From the NCBI GenBank assembly GCA_003577005.1, contig QEUW01000015.1, positions 1 to 45,379 of the forward strand: a DNA stretch of 45,379 nt, in the 5' to 3' direction. Shown here one piece after another: positions 23,818 to 32,438 of this stretch (position 1 is its first letter; every line of letters starts with the position of its first letter). The DNA comes from Chloroflexota bacterium (GTDB taxonomy: Bacteria > Chloroflexota > Anaerolineae > Caldilineales > Caldilineaceae). The position numbers and the translations under genes were made by a program. Under the pieces are notes generated by a model that was not told the origin of the DNA, did no database searches, and was given only the letters and a program-made list of their open reading frames with translations.

Positions 23818-23964
23818 GGCCAAAGACCTCCTCACAAATAACGCAAGTTTGAGCGCGCAATCTAATTTACTAAGGCCCGGTAGACCACAGAATGTCGGTC
23901 TACACGGTCAAATCCAGCCCACTACCAGCTACTCCAGAAAGCGAATTCGTAACCTCCTGAGCCT

Positions 23965-23993
23965 ATTCTAAATCATAGGCAGTGGAGTTACAA
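23965..23993 (-). promoter_or_regulatory. Sigma-70 promoter of sdhCAB
   Basis: On the minus strand TTGTAA (23993-23988), a 17-base spacer and TAGAAT (23970-23965). The inverted repeat GCCTAT-N8-ATAGGC overlaps the -10 box. Transcription would begin near 23958, about 140 bases before sdhC. Confidence 0.55.
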
Positions 23994-24061
23994 CATCCTT
24001 GTTCACGACGTGTGCATCCGCAGCAGCCAGAACAATAGGACGAGATAGCCTCATACGTACC

Positions 24062-25918
24062 CTACCTCTCTTCGTGCGGCGTCAATAACACACCGTCCCA
24101 CGCCGCCAGTTCGATCTCGATACAGCCGTCGTTGGTCTGATACATGCGCTCGTGAACCACATCACACCACTCCCCCGGCCAGGCTACCTGCAAGAAGGTA
24201 CGTTGTGGTCTCCCGCCAAAGTTGATCGCGACGGTTGCGTAATCGCGCGCCCCTGCATCTGCATAGCGTTTCCAGCGTACGATGTGTTCGGCAGCAAAAT
24301 CATCGACATAGAACTCGATATGGTCGCTGCGCAGCGCAGGGTGCCTGCGCCGGGCCGCGATCAACCGCGCAACGGTCTTGCTGTAGTCGGCGTACGGTTT
24401 TTGCAGCAGCTTTCCCCAGTGCAAGGGTTGGAAATCGATGGTGCGGGGCGAGTCTTCGCCAAACTCCTGGCCGGCATAGATCATCGGGGTACCCGGTGCT
24501 GCAAAAAGCGTGATCAACCCCAGCAGCCCCTTGGCCAACGCCATCGCCTGCACGCTCATCCCGGCCGGGCGCTCGATGTGCGGCCACGCGTAAAACCGGA
24601 TCTCATGCTCGGGGCGCACCTCATCATGACTACACGAATAATTGACCGTCTGGTCGGCGGCGGTGAAACCAGCCTCGCGAAAGCCACCGATGGCCTGGAA
24701 GATGTCGCGCTGTTCCCACTGCCAGCGCTGGTTGAGCACATCGTCGAGCGTATGATGAAAAAAGCCGTTCCAGACGGCATCGATAGGCGTTTCGGCGACA
24801 AGCCGCGCCGCCGTCTTCTCTGGGTGGGCTCCCGCTAGCGGCCAATACTCGGCGATGAGCAGGCAATCGGGCTTGACCTGCCGCGCCGCCCACCCGATCG
24901 CGCTCAGCCCGTGGTAAGGGTCAAACCCGGGGCGCATGGGGCGGCGGCTGTCATAGTCGACCCCGGCCGCCCAGTCGAAGCGAAAGCCATCAACATGATA
25001 CTCTTGCAGCCAAAAGCGGACCACATCCTGAAAATAGCGTGTCGTCTCCGGCGTAAAGTGATCCCAATCCACCCCACCCCACATGTTGACCGCAGCCGGC
25101 GTGTGGTGGAAAAACGGGTTCCAGTCAGCCAGAGGTTCGCCATCCGCCGAATAGAGTGGAGGATAGATTTTGTAATAGGGGTGTTCGCCCCAGGCGTGGT
25201 TGAAGGCCACATCCAGAATCACCGCGATACCGTGGCTATGACAGTCGTTGACAAACGCTTTGAGATCCTGCGGCGTGCCGTAGGTATTGGCAAGGGCAAA
25301 GTAAAAGACAGGATTGTAACCCCAACTCGAAGCGCCAGGAAAAGCCTGGATCGGCATCAGCTCCAGGGCGTTGACCCCAAGTTCGGCAAAGTAAGGAATG
25401 TAGTTGGAGAGTTCGCGCAAGTTGCCGTAGTAAGGCTGATTGGCGTGCCAGTAGCCGGCAAAATCGCGTACAGAAAGCTCGTAGATAACCAGGTCGCGCA
25501 AACGCGGCGTCTGCCAGCTCTGGTCAGTCCAGTCGAATCCATTGTTCAAGGTCGGGACGATGCCCAGCGCTCCACGTTCGTTCCACTCTACCTGGGTGGC
25601 ATAGGGATCGCCAATCCAAACATGCGACTGGTCGTCCAGCGCAACATAAAAACCATAACGCACCGGGCCGGCATTGGCGTCGGGATAGGGGATCGTCGTC
25701 CACCAGACGCCCATACCGTCGGTCACCATGCGGTTGGCTCGTGTGTCCCACTCGTTAAAGTCGCCGACCAGGGCGACATAGGGTTTATAAGGAGCAAACA
25801 ACACAAAGGTTGCCGTAGCGGGCGCTAACAGATTGAGATGCACGCCGCCCCGGATATCCACCGGCAGCCGATCAAGCGCAGCGAGAGGCGCGCGCTGCCT
25901 TTGCTTCAACACATTCAC
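24062..25918 (-). CDS. Alpha-amylase family (GH13) enzyme with N-terminal CBM48-like domain
   Basis: Acts on alpha-glucans. The first 110 or so residues resemble the CBM48 domain ([17 protein letters not shown]). The TIM barrel has all four GH13 regions: DVAFNHAW (region I), [10 protein letters not shown] with the nucleophile Asp (II), LIAEYW with the acid/base Glu (III) and SCSHDE with the third Asp (IV). A beta-sandwich C-terminus follows. The 618-residue length and CBM48 suggest a branching enzyme or malto-oligosyltrehalose trehalohydrolase relative. Regions II and III match neither exactly, so substrate and reaction are open. The start is weakly supported: GTG at 25918 without a clear ribosome site, with another GTG two codons on. 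No trehalose or glycogen gene is beside it. Confidence 0.88.
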   Translation of the reverse strand: MNVLKQRQRAPLAALDRLPVDIRGGVHLNLLAPATATFVLFAPYKPYVALVGDFNEWDTRANRMVTDGMGVWWTTIPYPDANAGPVRYGFYVALDDQSHVWIGDPYATQVEWNERGALGIVPTLNNGFDWTDQSWQTPRLRDLVIYELSVRDFAGYWHANQPYYGNLRELSNYIPYFAELGVNALELMPIQAFPGASSWGYNPVFYFALANTYGTPQDLKAFVNDCHSHGIAVILDVAFNHAWGEHPYYKIYPPLYSADGEPLADWNPFFHHTPAAVNMWGGVDWDHFTPETTRYFQDVVRFWLQEYHVDGFRFDWAAGVDYDSRRPMRPGFDPYHGLSAIGWAARQVKPDCLLIAEYWPLAGAHPEKTAARLVAETPIDAVWNGFFHHTLDDVLNQRWQWEQRDIFQAIGGFREAGFTAADQTVNYSCSHDEVRPEHEIRFYAWPHIERPAGMSVQAMALAKGLLGLITLFAAPGTPMIYAGQEFGEDSPRTIDFQPLHWGKLLQKPYADYSKTVARLIAARRRHPALRSDHIEFYVDDFAAEHIVRWKRYADAGARDYATVAINFGGRPQRTFLQVAWPGEWCDVVHERMYQTNDGCIEIELAAWDGVLLTPHEER

Positions 25919-26041
25919 GGCCGATTCGCAACTTTACGCAAAGATTACACAATTTATGAGGAAGTATAATCGAACAACAACCGCCGGTCAGGTGGCAGCG
26001 ATACAATTCCATCGGGCAGCCGCACATTTGTTCCAACAACA

Positions 26042-26152
26042 GCGGAACACAGAGTACCCAGAGGGGGCGCAGAGTACACAGAGAGGAGGAGAATCACTCT
26101 TCTGTGTACTCTCTGTGCTCTCCGTGGCTGCTCTGTGCGCTCTGTGTTCCGC
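26042..26152. repeat. 111-bp CACAGAG-repeat hairpin downstream of icd
   Basis: GCGGAACACAGAG (26042-26054) pairs perfectly with CTCTGTGTTCCGC (26140-26152). Between them are further variants of the 9-base phrase AACACAGAG and its complement. It lies between the icd stop and the GH13 gene, both on the minus strand. Next to it TTTACATGTT is duplicated (26154-26163 and 26168-26177), the second copy holding the icd stop. Confidence 0.88.
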
Positions 26153-26168
26153 TTTTACATGTTCGCCT

Positions 26169-27413
26169 TTACATGTTGTCGATCAACGCCCGCCCAAACT
26201 CGCTGCACTTCACTTCGGTTGGGTTGTCCATCAAGCGGGCAAAGTCGTAGGTGACAATCTTCTGGCTGATCGTCTTTTCCATGGCGCGGATGATCAGGTC
26301 GGCAGCCTCGTTCCAACCCAGGTGGCGCAGCATCATCTCGCCACTGAGAATAACCGACGAAGGGTTGACCTTGTCCTGGCCGGCGTAGCGGGGTGCGGTG
26401 CCGTGCGTGGCCTCGAAAATGGCGCGACCGGTGACATAGTTGATGTTGGCCCCAGGGGCAATGCCGATGCCGCCCACCTGCGCCGCCAGCGCATCGCTCA
26501 GATAGTCACCATTGAGGTTGAGCGTGGCGATAACATCGTACTCCGCCGGTCGTGTCAACACTTGCTGCAACATGGCGTCGGCAATGACATCCTTCACGAT
26601 GATCCCAGTGGGGAGTTTATGCCACGGCCCGCCATCGAGCGGCTCGGCGCCAAACTCCTCAACCGCCACCTTGTAGCCCCATTGCATAAAGGCGCCCTCG
26701 GTGAACTTCATGATGTTGCCCTTATGTACCAGAGTAACGCTCTTGCGGTTGTTGTCGATGGCATATTGGATGGCAGCGCGCACCAGCCGGCTGGTGCCCT
26801 CTTCGCTCACTGGCTTGATGCCGATGGCGCTGCTGCCCGGGAAGCGGATCTTTTTGACGCCCATCTGGTTCTGCAAAAAATCGATCACCGCCTTGGCGTC
26901 GTCGCTGTACGCTTCCCACTCGATACCGGCGTAGATATCCTCGGTGTTCTCGCGGAAGATCACCATATCGACCAGTTCGGGTTGCTTGACCGGGCTGGGG
27001 ACGCCCTGGAAGTATTGTACCGGTCGCACACAGGCATAGAGGTCCAACCGCTGGCGCAACGCCACGTTGATGCTGCGGATGCCACCCCCCACCGGCGTGG
27101 TCAACGGCCCCTTGATCGCCACAATATATTCGTCGATGGCATCGAGCGTCTCATCGGGCAGCCAGATCGTCTCGTTGTAGACGGCGTTGGCTTTTTCACC
27201 GGCAAAGACTTCCATCCACACGATCTGGCGGCGCCCGCCATAGGCTTTGGCGACGGCCGCCTCCAACACTGGCTGGCTGGCTGCCCAGATGTCCACCCCG
27301 GTGCCATCTCCCTCGATAAAGGCGATGATCGGGTTATCGGGCACGATAAGCTTGCCATCTTCCAGGCGGATCTTTTCACCCTGGTCGGGGACTACAACTT
27401 TTTGGTAGGACAT
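26169..27413 (-). CDS. icd: NADP-dependent isocitrate dehydrogenase
   Basis: Converts isocitrate to 2-oxoglutarate and CO2, making NADPH. The 414 residues align over the whole length with the E. coli enzyme (416). Features are the [12 protein letters not shown] start, the substrate loop [13 protein letters not shown] with Ser114 (the regulatory phosphoserine in E. coli) and arginines 120 and 130, [28 protein letters not shown], and the coenzyme loop [21 protein letters not shown] preference is indicated by the retained Tyr after HGTAP-x and by Tyr and Arg in [10 protein letters not shown]; the E. coli Lys344 is Arg here. The start has AAGGAG upstream. Its product is the likely substrate of KorAB and the signal read by P-II. 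The 3-prime end is duplicated and followed by a hairpin. Confidence 0.95.
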   Translation of the reverse strand: MSYQKVVVPDQGEKIRLEDGKLIVPDNPIIAFIEGDGTGVDIWAASQPVLEAAVAKAYGGRRQIVWMEVFAGEKANAVYNETIWLPDETLDAIDEYIVAIKGPLTTPVGGGIRSINVALRQRLDLYACVRPVQYFQGVPSPVKQPELVDMVIFRENTEDIYAGIEWEAYSDDAKAVIDFLQNQMGVKKIRFPGSSAIGIKPVSEEGTSRLVRAAIQYAIDNNRKSVTLVHKGNIMKFTEGAFMQWGYKVAVEEFGAEPLDGGPWHKLPTGIIVKDVIADAMLQQVLTRPAEYDVIATLNLNGDYLSDALAAQVGGIGIAPGANINYVTGRAIFEATHGTAPRYAGQDKVNPSSVILSGEMMLRHLGWNEAADLIIRAMEKTISQKIVTYDFARLMDNPTEVKCSEFGRALIDNM

Positions 27414-27442
27414 TTGATTGGGGTGCTCCTTTGAAAAAAGAA

Positions 27443-27522
27443 TGGTTAGTGCTCAATGGTTAATGCTCAATAGTCCGTTGTGCGAGATTCATTGCCCATT
27501 AAGCACTAACCATTAATCATTA
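27443..27522. repeat. Heptad-repeat hairpin between the SDR gene and icd
   Basis: On the minus strand, after the SDR stop TAA (27522-27520), eleven consecutive heptads run to 27443: TGATTAA, TGGTTAG and TGCTTAA types first, then CTAACCA and TTGAGCA types, the reverse complement in register. The SDR's last codons plus stop read TGGTTAA, which is itself a unit. Confidence 0.93.
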
Positions 27523-28323
27523 ACCATTCATATCTCGCTCCACCTGAGCCAGCCAAGCCTGGTCGCGAAACGAAAAGATTTCACCGGTGTGGCCCCGGCT
27601 CCACGGGCCGACAAGCCAGAGAAGACGCCGGGCGGCGGCGCGTGCTGAGACCAGCGCACCGGCTGCGGCGGCATTATGAAACATGCTCAAGTCGATAACG
27701 CTCTCGCTCGTATCTACGCTGCGGAGGTCGGCCTGCATTTCGGTGTCTACCATACCAGGGTAAACAGCATTGACGGTGATGCCTGCCCCCTTCACCTCCA
27801 GCGCGAGGATACGAGTAAATTGGTCCAGCCCAGCTTTGGCCGCGCTATAGGCGCTCAGGCCGGCGTACGGTGTGGTGGAGAGGCCGCTGCTGACATTGAC
27901 GATCCGCCCAAACCGTTGCTCGATCATGGTGGGCAACACGCTGTGTACCATATAGAATGGGCCAACCAGATTGACATGGATACTATAAGCCCACTCGTCC
28001 GGATCGACCTCACCCACCTCGTCGATGGGCCAGACAATGCCGGCATTATTGACCAGGATGTCAATACGGCCAAACTTGTCCAGCGTTGTATCCACTACTT
28101 CTTCCACCTGCGCCAGGTCGCTGACGTCGGCTGCGATACCCCAGGCGCGCCCGCCCGCTTGGGCTAGACGCCGTGCTTCGGCGACCACTCTGTCTTCGCT
28201 GCGCGCCGCCAACACCACCGCCGCCCCGGCCCCCACCAGCCACTCGGCCAATGCCAGACCCAGCCCGCGGCTGCCGCCGGTGACAATCGCCACTTGCCCT
28301 TGAAGCTTCTTTTTTCCGGCCAT
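27520..28323 (-). CDS. Short-chain dehydrogenase/reductase (SDR)
   Basis: A 267-residue NAD(P)-dependent oxidoreductase of the classical SDR group. TGGSRGLGLALAEWL (about 15-29) is the cofactor-binding loop; an Arg after the second strand (AARSEDR) favours NADP. NNAG, the catalytic Ser in VNVSSGLS, and Y-x3-K in AYSAAKAG follow, with the closing NAVYPGMVDTEM. The C-terminus ends in MNG, and the stop is part of the neighbouring heptad repeat, so the last residues may be newly acquired. The substrate is unknown. It is 106 bases from icd on the same strand and divergent from the sigma-factor gene. Confidence 0.9.
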   Translation of the reverse strand: MAGKKKLQGQVAIVTGGSRGLGLALAEWLVGAGAAVVLAARSEDRVVAEARRLAQAGGRAWGIAADVSDLAQVEEVVDTTLDKFGRIDILVNNAGIVWPIDEVGEVDPDEWAYSIHVNLVGPFYMVHSVLPTMIEQRFGRIVNVSSGLSTTPYAGLSAYSAAKAGLDQFTRILALEVKGAGITVNAVYPGMVDTEMQADLRSVDTSESVIDLSMFHNAAAAGALVSARAAARRLLWLVGPWSRGHTGEIFSFRDQAWLAQVERDMNG

Positions 28324-28507
28324 GGATCAGCGCATCGTTCGTTTGATGTTCGGACCGTTGTTCGTGCTGGAGCATACTTCAGCAGCCGCTGCCAGACGCG
28401 CGGCTTAGCCAAAAGTGTACCAGAGAGGCAAAAAAGAGTCTATTTTCCAGCGCGGGAAGTGCAACAATCAAAACAGTGAGCAATTCTCGATCAATCACCC
28501 GTATACG

Positions 28508-28536
28508 TTGACCGCCCCCCGCCCTGATGATAAACT
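28508..28536 (+). promoter_or_regulatory. Promoter of the ECF sigma-factor gene
   Basis: TTGACC (28508-28513), a 17-base GC-rich spacer and TAAACT (28531-28536). Transcription would begin near 28543, about 43 bases before the start codon at 28586. It looks like a housekeeping promoter rather than an autoregulated ECF one. Confidence 0.55.
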
Positions 28537-28585
28537 CTTGCGGTGTAAGACAAGCATAACCAGAGGCAGCCGGAAAACAGGACTG

Positions 28586-29146
28586 ATGGCTTTGACGGCT
28601 CACAAAACCACGCAAATTGACCGCGACCTGATCCAGCGCATCCAGCGCCGGGATCAGCGCGCCCTTATGGAACTCTACCAGGCGTACAGCAGCCTGGTGT
28701 ATGGGCTGGCCCTGCGCGTGCTACAAAATTCTGGGTTGGCCGAAGAGGTGACGCAAGACATCTTCTTGAAGATCTGGCAACAACCGGACCGCTGGAATCC
28801 TGCGCTGGGGCAGTTTACCAGCTGGTTGTTGACCATTACACGCAACGCAGCGATCGACCGTTTGCGCAAGGAGCGCCATACCCACACCCACCAGGTCGAA
28901 CAAGTCGAGCACCTGGCAGAGACAGGCCTGGCCGATGATACGCTGTGGTACGACGGGCAGGTGCTGGCGGAGTTGCTGGCGCAACTACCTCCAGAACAGC
29001 GCCAGTTGATCGAACTGGCCTTCTTCCAGGGCTATACCCACAGTGAACTCTCGATCAAGCTACGCCTGCCGCTCGGCACTGTGAAGACGCGCCTGCGGAG
29101 CGGCCTGCAAAAACTACGCATCCTCTGGGAAAAGGGCGCCGATTAA
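28586..29146 (+). CDS. ECF-type RNA polymerase sigma factor
   Basis: A 186-residue group-4 sigma factor. Region 2 (about 20-90) includes LMELYQAYSSLVYGLALRVL, AEEVTQDIFLKIW and FTSWLLTITRNAAIDRLRK. Region 4 (about 135-185) carries LPPEQRQLIELAFFQGYTHSE and PLGTVKTRLRSGLQKLR. The frame is open further upstream, but ATG 28586 gives the normal length and lies after the promoter; AGGA is close to it. The gene 190 bases downstream encodes a membrane protein with an RskA-like C-terminus, so the pair is a sigma/anti-sigma module similar to SigK-RskA. Which genes it activates cannot be told. Confidence 0.92.
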   Translation: MALTAHKTTQIDRDLIQRIQRRDQRALMELYQAYSSLVYGLALRVLQNSGLAEEVTQDIFLKIWQQPDRWNPALGQFTSWLLTITRNAAIDRLRKERHTHTHQVEQVEHLAETGLADDTLWYDGQVLAELLAQLPPEQRQLIELAFFQGYTHSELSIKLRLPLGTVKTRLRSGLQKLRILWEKGAD

Positions 29147-29338
29147 AAACCTATCCGAAAAGCGGCTACCAGCCCGGTTCCTACACCTGCGCATTGGCTC
29201 ACTCGCAGTGGCATTTGGGTAGAGACTAAATCTGATCTAGACGATGGCTACGTTGTACAAATAAGTGCGCACAAATTATGAAGAAGTGATGAAGAGCGTA
29301 CTGCAAACAGCAGTGCCGAAGGTAGTAACTGTAGCAAC

Positions 29339-30208
29339 ATGAGCATGACTCAGTCCCCGAACGAGTGGGAGTCACAAGAACAAGATAAACAAAACGACCA
29401 AACGGCTGAGACCACTTGCCAGCGGATCGACGACCTGATTGCGGCCTTTAGCATCGGCGCCACCGACCCCGAAGAGAGCGCCCTGATTCAGGAGCGGCTG
29501 GCGCACTGCCCAGATAGTGTGCGCGAGCTAGCGGCATATAGCGGGCTGGCGCGCGCGCTACTTACCGCAGCGCGCCCGGTTGCGCCGCCGCCAGCGCTGG
29601 CGCAAAGAGTTGCCGCCGCGATCGACCAGCCGGCTTCGGCGCCCCCGAAGCGTCCAGCCGTGCCCCAGGCGCGGCGTGGCTGGCTGGCCGGGTGGCGTTG
29701 GTCAATTGTCTGGAACGCTGCAGCTGCGACGACGATTCTGCTGCTGGCAGTGCTCAACCTCTACTGGATCGAGCAGAATGTTCGGCTACAACAAGAGTAC
29801 GACCGCCTCGTCGCTGCCCAGCTTGCTCAACAACAGGCGGAAAACGCTATCTATGTCCTATTGGCTTCATCGAACCGCCAGGGTATTATACTGCCACCGG
29901 CACAGGAAGGCAGCGCAGCCAACGCCGAAGTCTTATGGGACCCAGACCTCGACGTGGCGATGCTTTACGCCAAAGCGTTTCCTGTCCTCGAACCTGACCA
30001 GGTCTACCAGTTGTGGGTGACTCAAGCAGGCGAACGGCAGAGTGCCGGCCTCTTTACCGTCGATCAAAATGGTACCGGTGTGTTGATCTTTCCCGCCAAC
30101 CAACCGCTAGACCAGCTCGACTCGATGGGCATCACCACCGAACCGGCCGGGGGAAGCCCTGGCCCCACCGGGCCACCGGTAGTGCGCCGGCGTTTCAGCG
30201 ACTCGTAA
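29339..30208 (+). CDS. Membrane anti-sigma factor, RskA-like
   Basis: Probably holds the ECF sigma factor inactive at the membrane. The 289 residues have a helical cytoplasmic N-terminal domain (CQRIDDLIAAFSIGATDPEE, about 27-46, then a CPDSVRELAAYSGLARALL helix) that lacks the full HxxxCxxC zinc motif. A Pro/Ala linker, one transmembrane helix near residues 120-142 and a short coiled coil (ENVRL-like, rich in Gln) follow. The extracellular C-terminus (about 190-280) matches RskA: LWDPDLDVAMLYAKAFPVLE, VYQLWVTQAGERQSAGLF and ITTEPAGGSPGPTGPPV. ATG 29339 has a weak ribosome site; a second ATG lies two codons on. It is downstream of the sigma gene on the same strand. Confidence 0.88.
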   Translation: MSMTQSPNEWESQEQDKQNDQTAETTCQRIDDLIAAFSIGATDPEESALIQERLAHCPDSVRELAAYSGLARALLTAARPVAPPPALAQRVAAAIDQPASAPPKRPAVPQARRGWLAGWRWSIVWNAAAATTILLLAVLNLYWIEQNVRLQQEYDRLVAAQLAQQQAENAIYVLLASSNRQGIILPPAQEGSAANAEVLWDPDLDVAMLYAKAFPVLEPDQVYQLWVTQAGERQSAGLFTVDQNGTGVLIFPANQPLDQLDSMGITTEPAGGSPGPTGPPVVRRRFSDS

Positions 30209-30231
30209 GCGTTATATCGTCAGTTTTTTAA

Positions 30232-30262
30232 GGTACGATGCAGGTTAAACCTGAGTCGTACC
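30232..30262. other. Hairpin between the anti-sigma gene and the small membrane protein gene
   Basis: GGTACGA (30232-30238) pairs with TCGTACC (30256-30262), and CAGGT (30241-30245) with ACCTG (30249-30253) inside it. No T-run follows on the plus strand, so it is more likely a regulatory fold or operator for the next gene than a terminator. Confidence 0.6.
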
Positions 30263-30295
30263 CTGACCCACAAAAACAGAACAAAGGATTTTTGC

Positions 30296-30706
30296 ATGTC
30301 CATGTATTCCATTCTCTTTCGTGCGCATTCCGACTGGCGTTGGATCGTCATTCTTGTAGGCGCTGCCCTTCTCATCAAATATCTGGCCGGGCTGCTGGCG
30401 AACAGCCGCTGGAGCCGCATCGACCACCTGTTGGGATTGGGTTTCACCATTGCAGTAGATATCCAGTTGCTGCTCGGTCTGGTGCTCTGGATCATGGGCC
30501 AGCATTGGAGGGGTGCCGACCCGCTGCGCAGTTGGGAACACCCCGTAACGATGATTCTGGCTATTGCGATTGCCCACATCACTTCGACCCGCGTCAAGCG
30601 GGCCAGCGAGAACGGCAGAAAATATCGCATCGGTCTGGTCGGGTATCTCGTCGCCGGTCTCCTCATCTTGATCGGCATTCTACGCATCACCGGCGCACTT
30701 GGTTGA
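30296..30706 (+). CDS. Conserved four-helix membrane protein of unknown function
   Basis: A 136-residue protein with four hydrophobic helices (about 16-34, 44-66, 80-97 and 111-132). Conserved-looking positions are a His-Trp pair near the start (HSDWRW), DHLLGLGFTIAVDIQLLLGL, and EHPVTMILAIAIAHI. The histidines at the membrane faces of helices 1, 3 and 4 could bind heme or a metal, but no motif is diagnostic. I believe similar proteins occur in Chloroflexota and Bacteroidetes; no function is known to me. The ATG has AAAGGA eight bases upstream. It follows the sigma/anti-sigma pair and may belong to its regulon. Confidence 0.7.
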   Translation: MSMYSILFRAHSDWRWIVILVGAALLIKYLAGLLANSRWSRIDHLLGLGFTIAVDIQLLLGLVLWIMGQHWRGADPLRSWEHPVTMILAIAIAHITSTRVKRASENGRKYRIGLVGYLVAGLLILIGILRITGALG

Positions 30707-30711
30707 ACCAA

Positions 30712-30761
30712 GCCCTTGTTCCCGCTGCTGCGGGTGGTCGTGGGCAGTTGCGAACAAGGGC
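30712..30761. other. 10-bp inverted repeat at the 3-prime end of the membrane-protein gene
   Basis: GCCCTTGTTC (30712-30721) and GAACAAGGGC (30752-30761) are perfect arms. The next hairpin (30775-30813) lies directly beside it, so the convergent ends of this gene and fabF are insulated by two stems. Confidence 0.7.
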
Positions 30762-30766
30762 CGCCA

Positions 30767-30823
30767 AAAACAACCGGCGGCTGGCCGAGGAAGCCCCTCT
30801 TGACCAGCCGCCGCTCTTTCCTT
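30767..30823. terminator. Bidirectional terminator between convergent genes
   Basis: CGGCGGCTGG (30775-30784) pairs perfectly with CCAGCCGCCG (30804-30813). On the plus strand CTCTTTCC follows; on the minus strand GTTGTTTTTGG follows, so it can end both the small membrane protein gene and fabF. Confidence 0.7.
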
Positions 30824-30875
30824 TCACTTACTGAGCGTAACCACCTCTTGCTCAGCTTCTGCTCTCGGTCAGCCC

Positions 30876-32111
30876 CTACTCATCCACTCGGCCCAGCACA
30901 GCCACCACATTTTGTCCGCCAAAACCAAAGGCATTGACAATGGCGTAGCGTGCGTCAAATTTTTGCGCCTCGTTGCCGACAATCGGGATATCGAGCGCCG
31001 GGTCTGGCGTGTAGTTGATGGTCGGGGGGACGAGGCCCTCGCGCAGGCTGCACACTGCCGCCACAGCCGATTGAGCGCCGGCCGCTCCCAGCGCATGACC
31101 GACCATGCTCTTGATGCTGGTGATCTTCATATCATAGATATGCTCGCCAAAGGCGCGCTTGAGCGCCTTGGTTTCGCCGATATCGTTGAGTTCAGTGCCG
31201 GTACCGTGGGCAAAAACCAGGTCGATATCCTGCATCTTGAGACCCGCGTTTCGCACGGCGCCGGTCAATGCGCGGGCGGCGCCATCGCCATCAGGGTCAG
31301 GTGCAGTGATGTGAAACGCGTCCCCCGTCAGCCGGCCACCCAGCACCTCGCCGTAGAGACGGGCCCCCCGACGGCGGGCATGTTCTTCGGTCTCCAGGAT
31401 CACCGCACACGCACCTTCACCGGCCACAAAGCCATCGCGGTCGATCGAGAATGGGCGACAAGCGCGCTCGGGGTCACCCATGCGAGAAGAGAGGGGCCCC
31501 ATGCGCCCAAAGGCCGACATCGTCAACATCGAGACGGTCGATTCGGCGCCCCCGGCAATGATCACATCGGCTTCGCCGCGCCGGAGAAAGTGATACCCTT
31601 CGATGATCGAGTAATGCCCGCTGGCGCAGGCTGCGGTGCTAGTCATCACCGGGCCGCGGGCGCCGGTTTCGATGGAAACCAGACAGCTTACGGCGTTGGC
31701 CATGGCCGCCGGCACCACAAAGGGACCCACCGACCGCCAGCCCTTTTCCACCATCTCTTCGGTGGCAAACTCGATCTCGGTGATACCACCGCCGCCTGTT
31801 GCCATCAGGACGCCGACCTCGTCGCGATTGCTGGCATCGATGGTGATTCCCGCATCTGCCAGTGCCTGTTTTGCCACGGCTATGGCAAACTGGGTAGAGC
31901 GGGCGATGCGCCGGGCGACTTTCCGGTCCATATAATCTTGCGGGTCAAAATCCTTGACCTCGCAGGCAATATTGTACGGCATATCTCCGGTATCAAAGAG
32001 CGTGATCCGGCCAGCGCCGGACTTTCCGGCCAGCAAATTCTGCCAGAAGGTTGCCACATCGTTCCCAATCGGCGTAATGGCGCCCATACCGGTGATAAAA
32101 ACTCGCGTCAT
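30876..32111 (-). CDS. fabF: Beta-ketoacyl-ACP synthase II
   Basis: Condenses malonyl-ACP with a growing acyl-ACP in fatty acid elongation. The 411 residues have the thiolase fold with the catalytic Cys162 in TSTAACASGHYSI, the two histidines in FAHGTGTELND (about 303) and SMVGHALGAAGA (about 339), and a conserved Lys between them in TSIKSMVGH. The N-terminal VFITGMGAITPIG and C-terminal VNAFGFGGQN are family hallmarks; the length is normal. No acpP, fabG or fabD is beside it, so it is an isolated copy, but all catalytic residues are kept. It is convergent with the small membrane protein gene across two stems and divergent from the recQ-like gene. Confidence 0.95.
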   Translation of the reverse strand: MTRVFITGMGAITPIGNDVATFWQNLLAGKSGAGRITLFDTGDMPYNIACEVKDFDPQDYMDRKVARRIARSTQFAIAVAKQALADAGITIDASNRDEVGVLMATGGGGITEIEFATEEMVEKGWRSVGPFVVPAAMANAVSCLVSIETGARGPVMTSTAACASGHYSIIEGYHFLRRGEADVIIAGGAESTVSMLTMSAFGRMGPLSSRMGDPERACRPFSIDRDGFVAGEGACAVILETEEHARRRGARLYGEVLGGRLTGDAFHITAPDPDGDGAARALTGAVRNAGLKMQDIDLVFAHGTGTELNDIGETKALKRAFGEHIYDMKITSIKSMVGHALGAAGAQSAVAAVCSLREGLVPPTINYTPDPALDIPIVGNEAQKFDARYAIVNAFGFGGQNVVAVLGRVDE

Positions 32112-32438
32112 ACTCGCTTACTCACTTTCGTGGCATTGCAGGGAGCTATACTCGCAACCGTCTGTGGGCGCCTGCTGCGTTGACACCCACATCTGCCCGC
32201 ACACCGTCCTCAAGATTTGTTGATATATTCGGCCACCAAGTCAAATTCAGGCCACTGGTGCCCGCGATCTGTTATTGTAGGAGATCAACACCGGCGCCTA
32301 ACGAAAGTTACCGCGACAGCGGCTGAAACCTGCCGGACTGCGCTGCGTGTCGTACGATTATAGGAGAGCGTGCGCCAGGCGTCAAAAATAGGCGCCAGAC
32401 AGTTGACAACACCGGCAGAATGTGGTTTAACACCCATC
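32112..32438. other. 327-bp divergent region between fabF and the recQ-like gene
   Basis: No gene and no convincing promoter pair. The plus-strand frame of recQ remains open back to a GTG at 32370, but no ribosome site supports it. I see no strong hairpin here. Confidence 0.5.

Noticed and set aside
25833..27434. A 533-residue plus-strand frame over icd and the adjacent hairpin
   Set aside because: It is antisense to isocitrate dehydrogenase and reads through the CACAGAG hairpin, so the frame is accidental.
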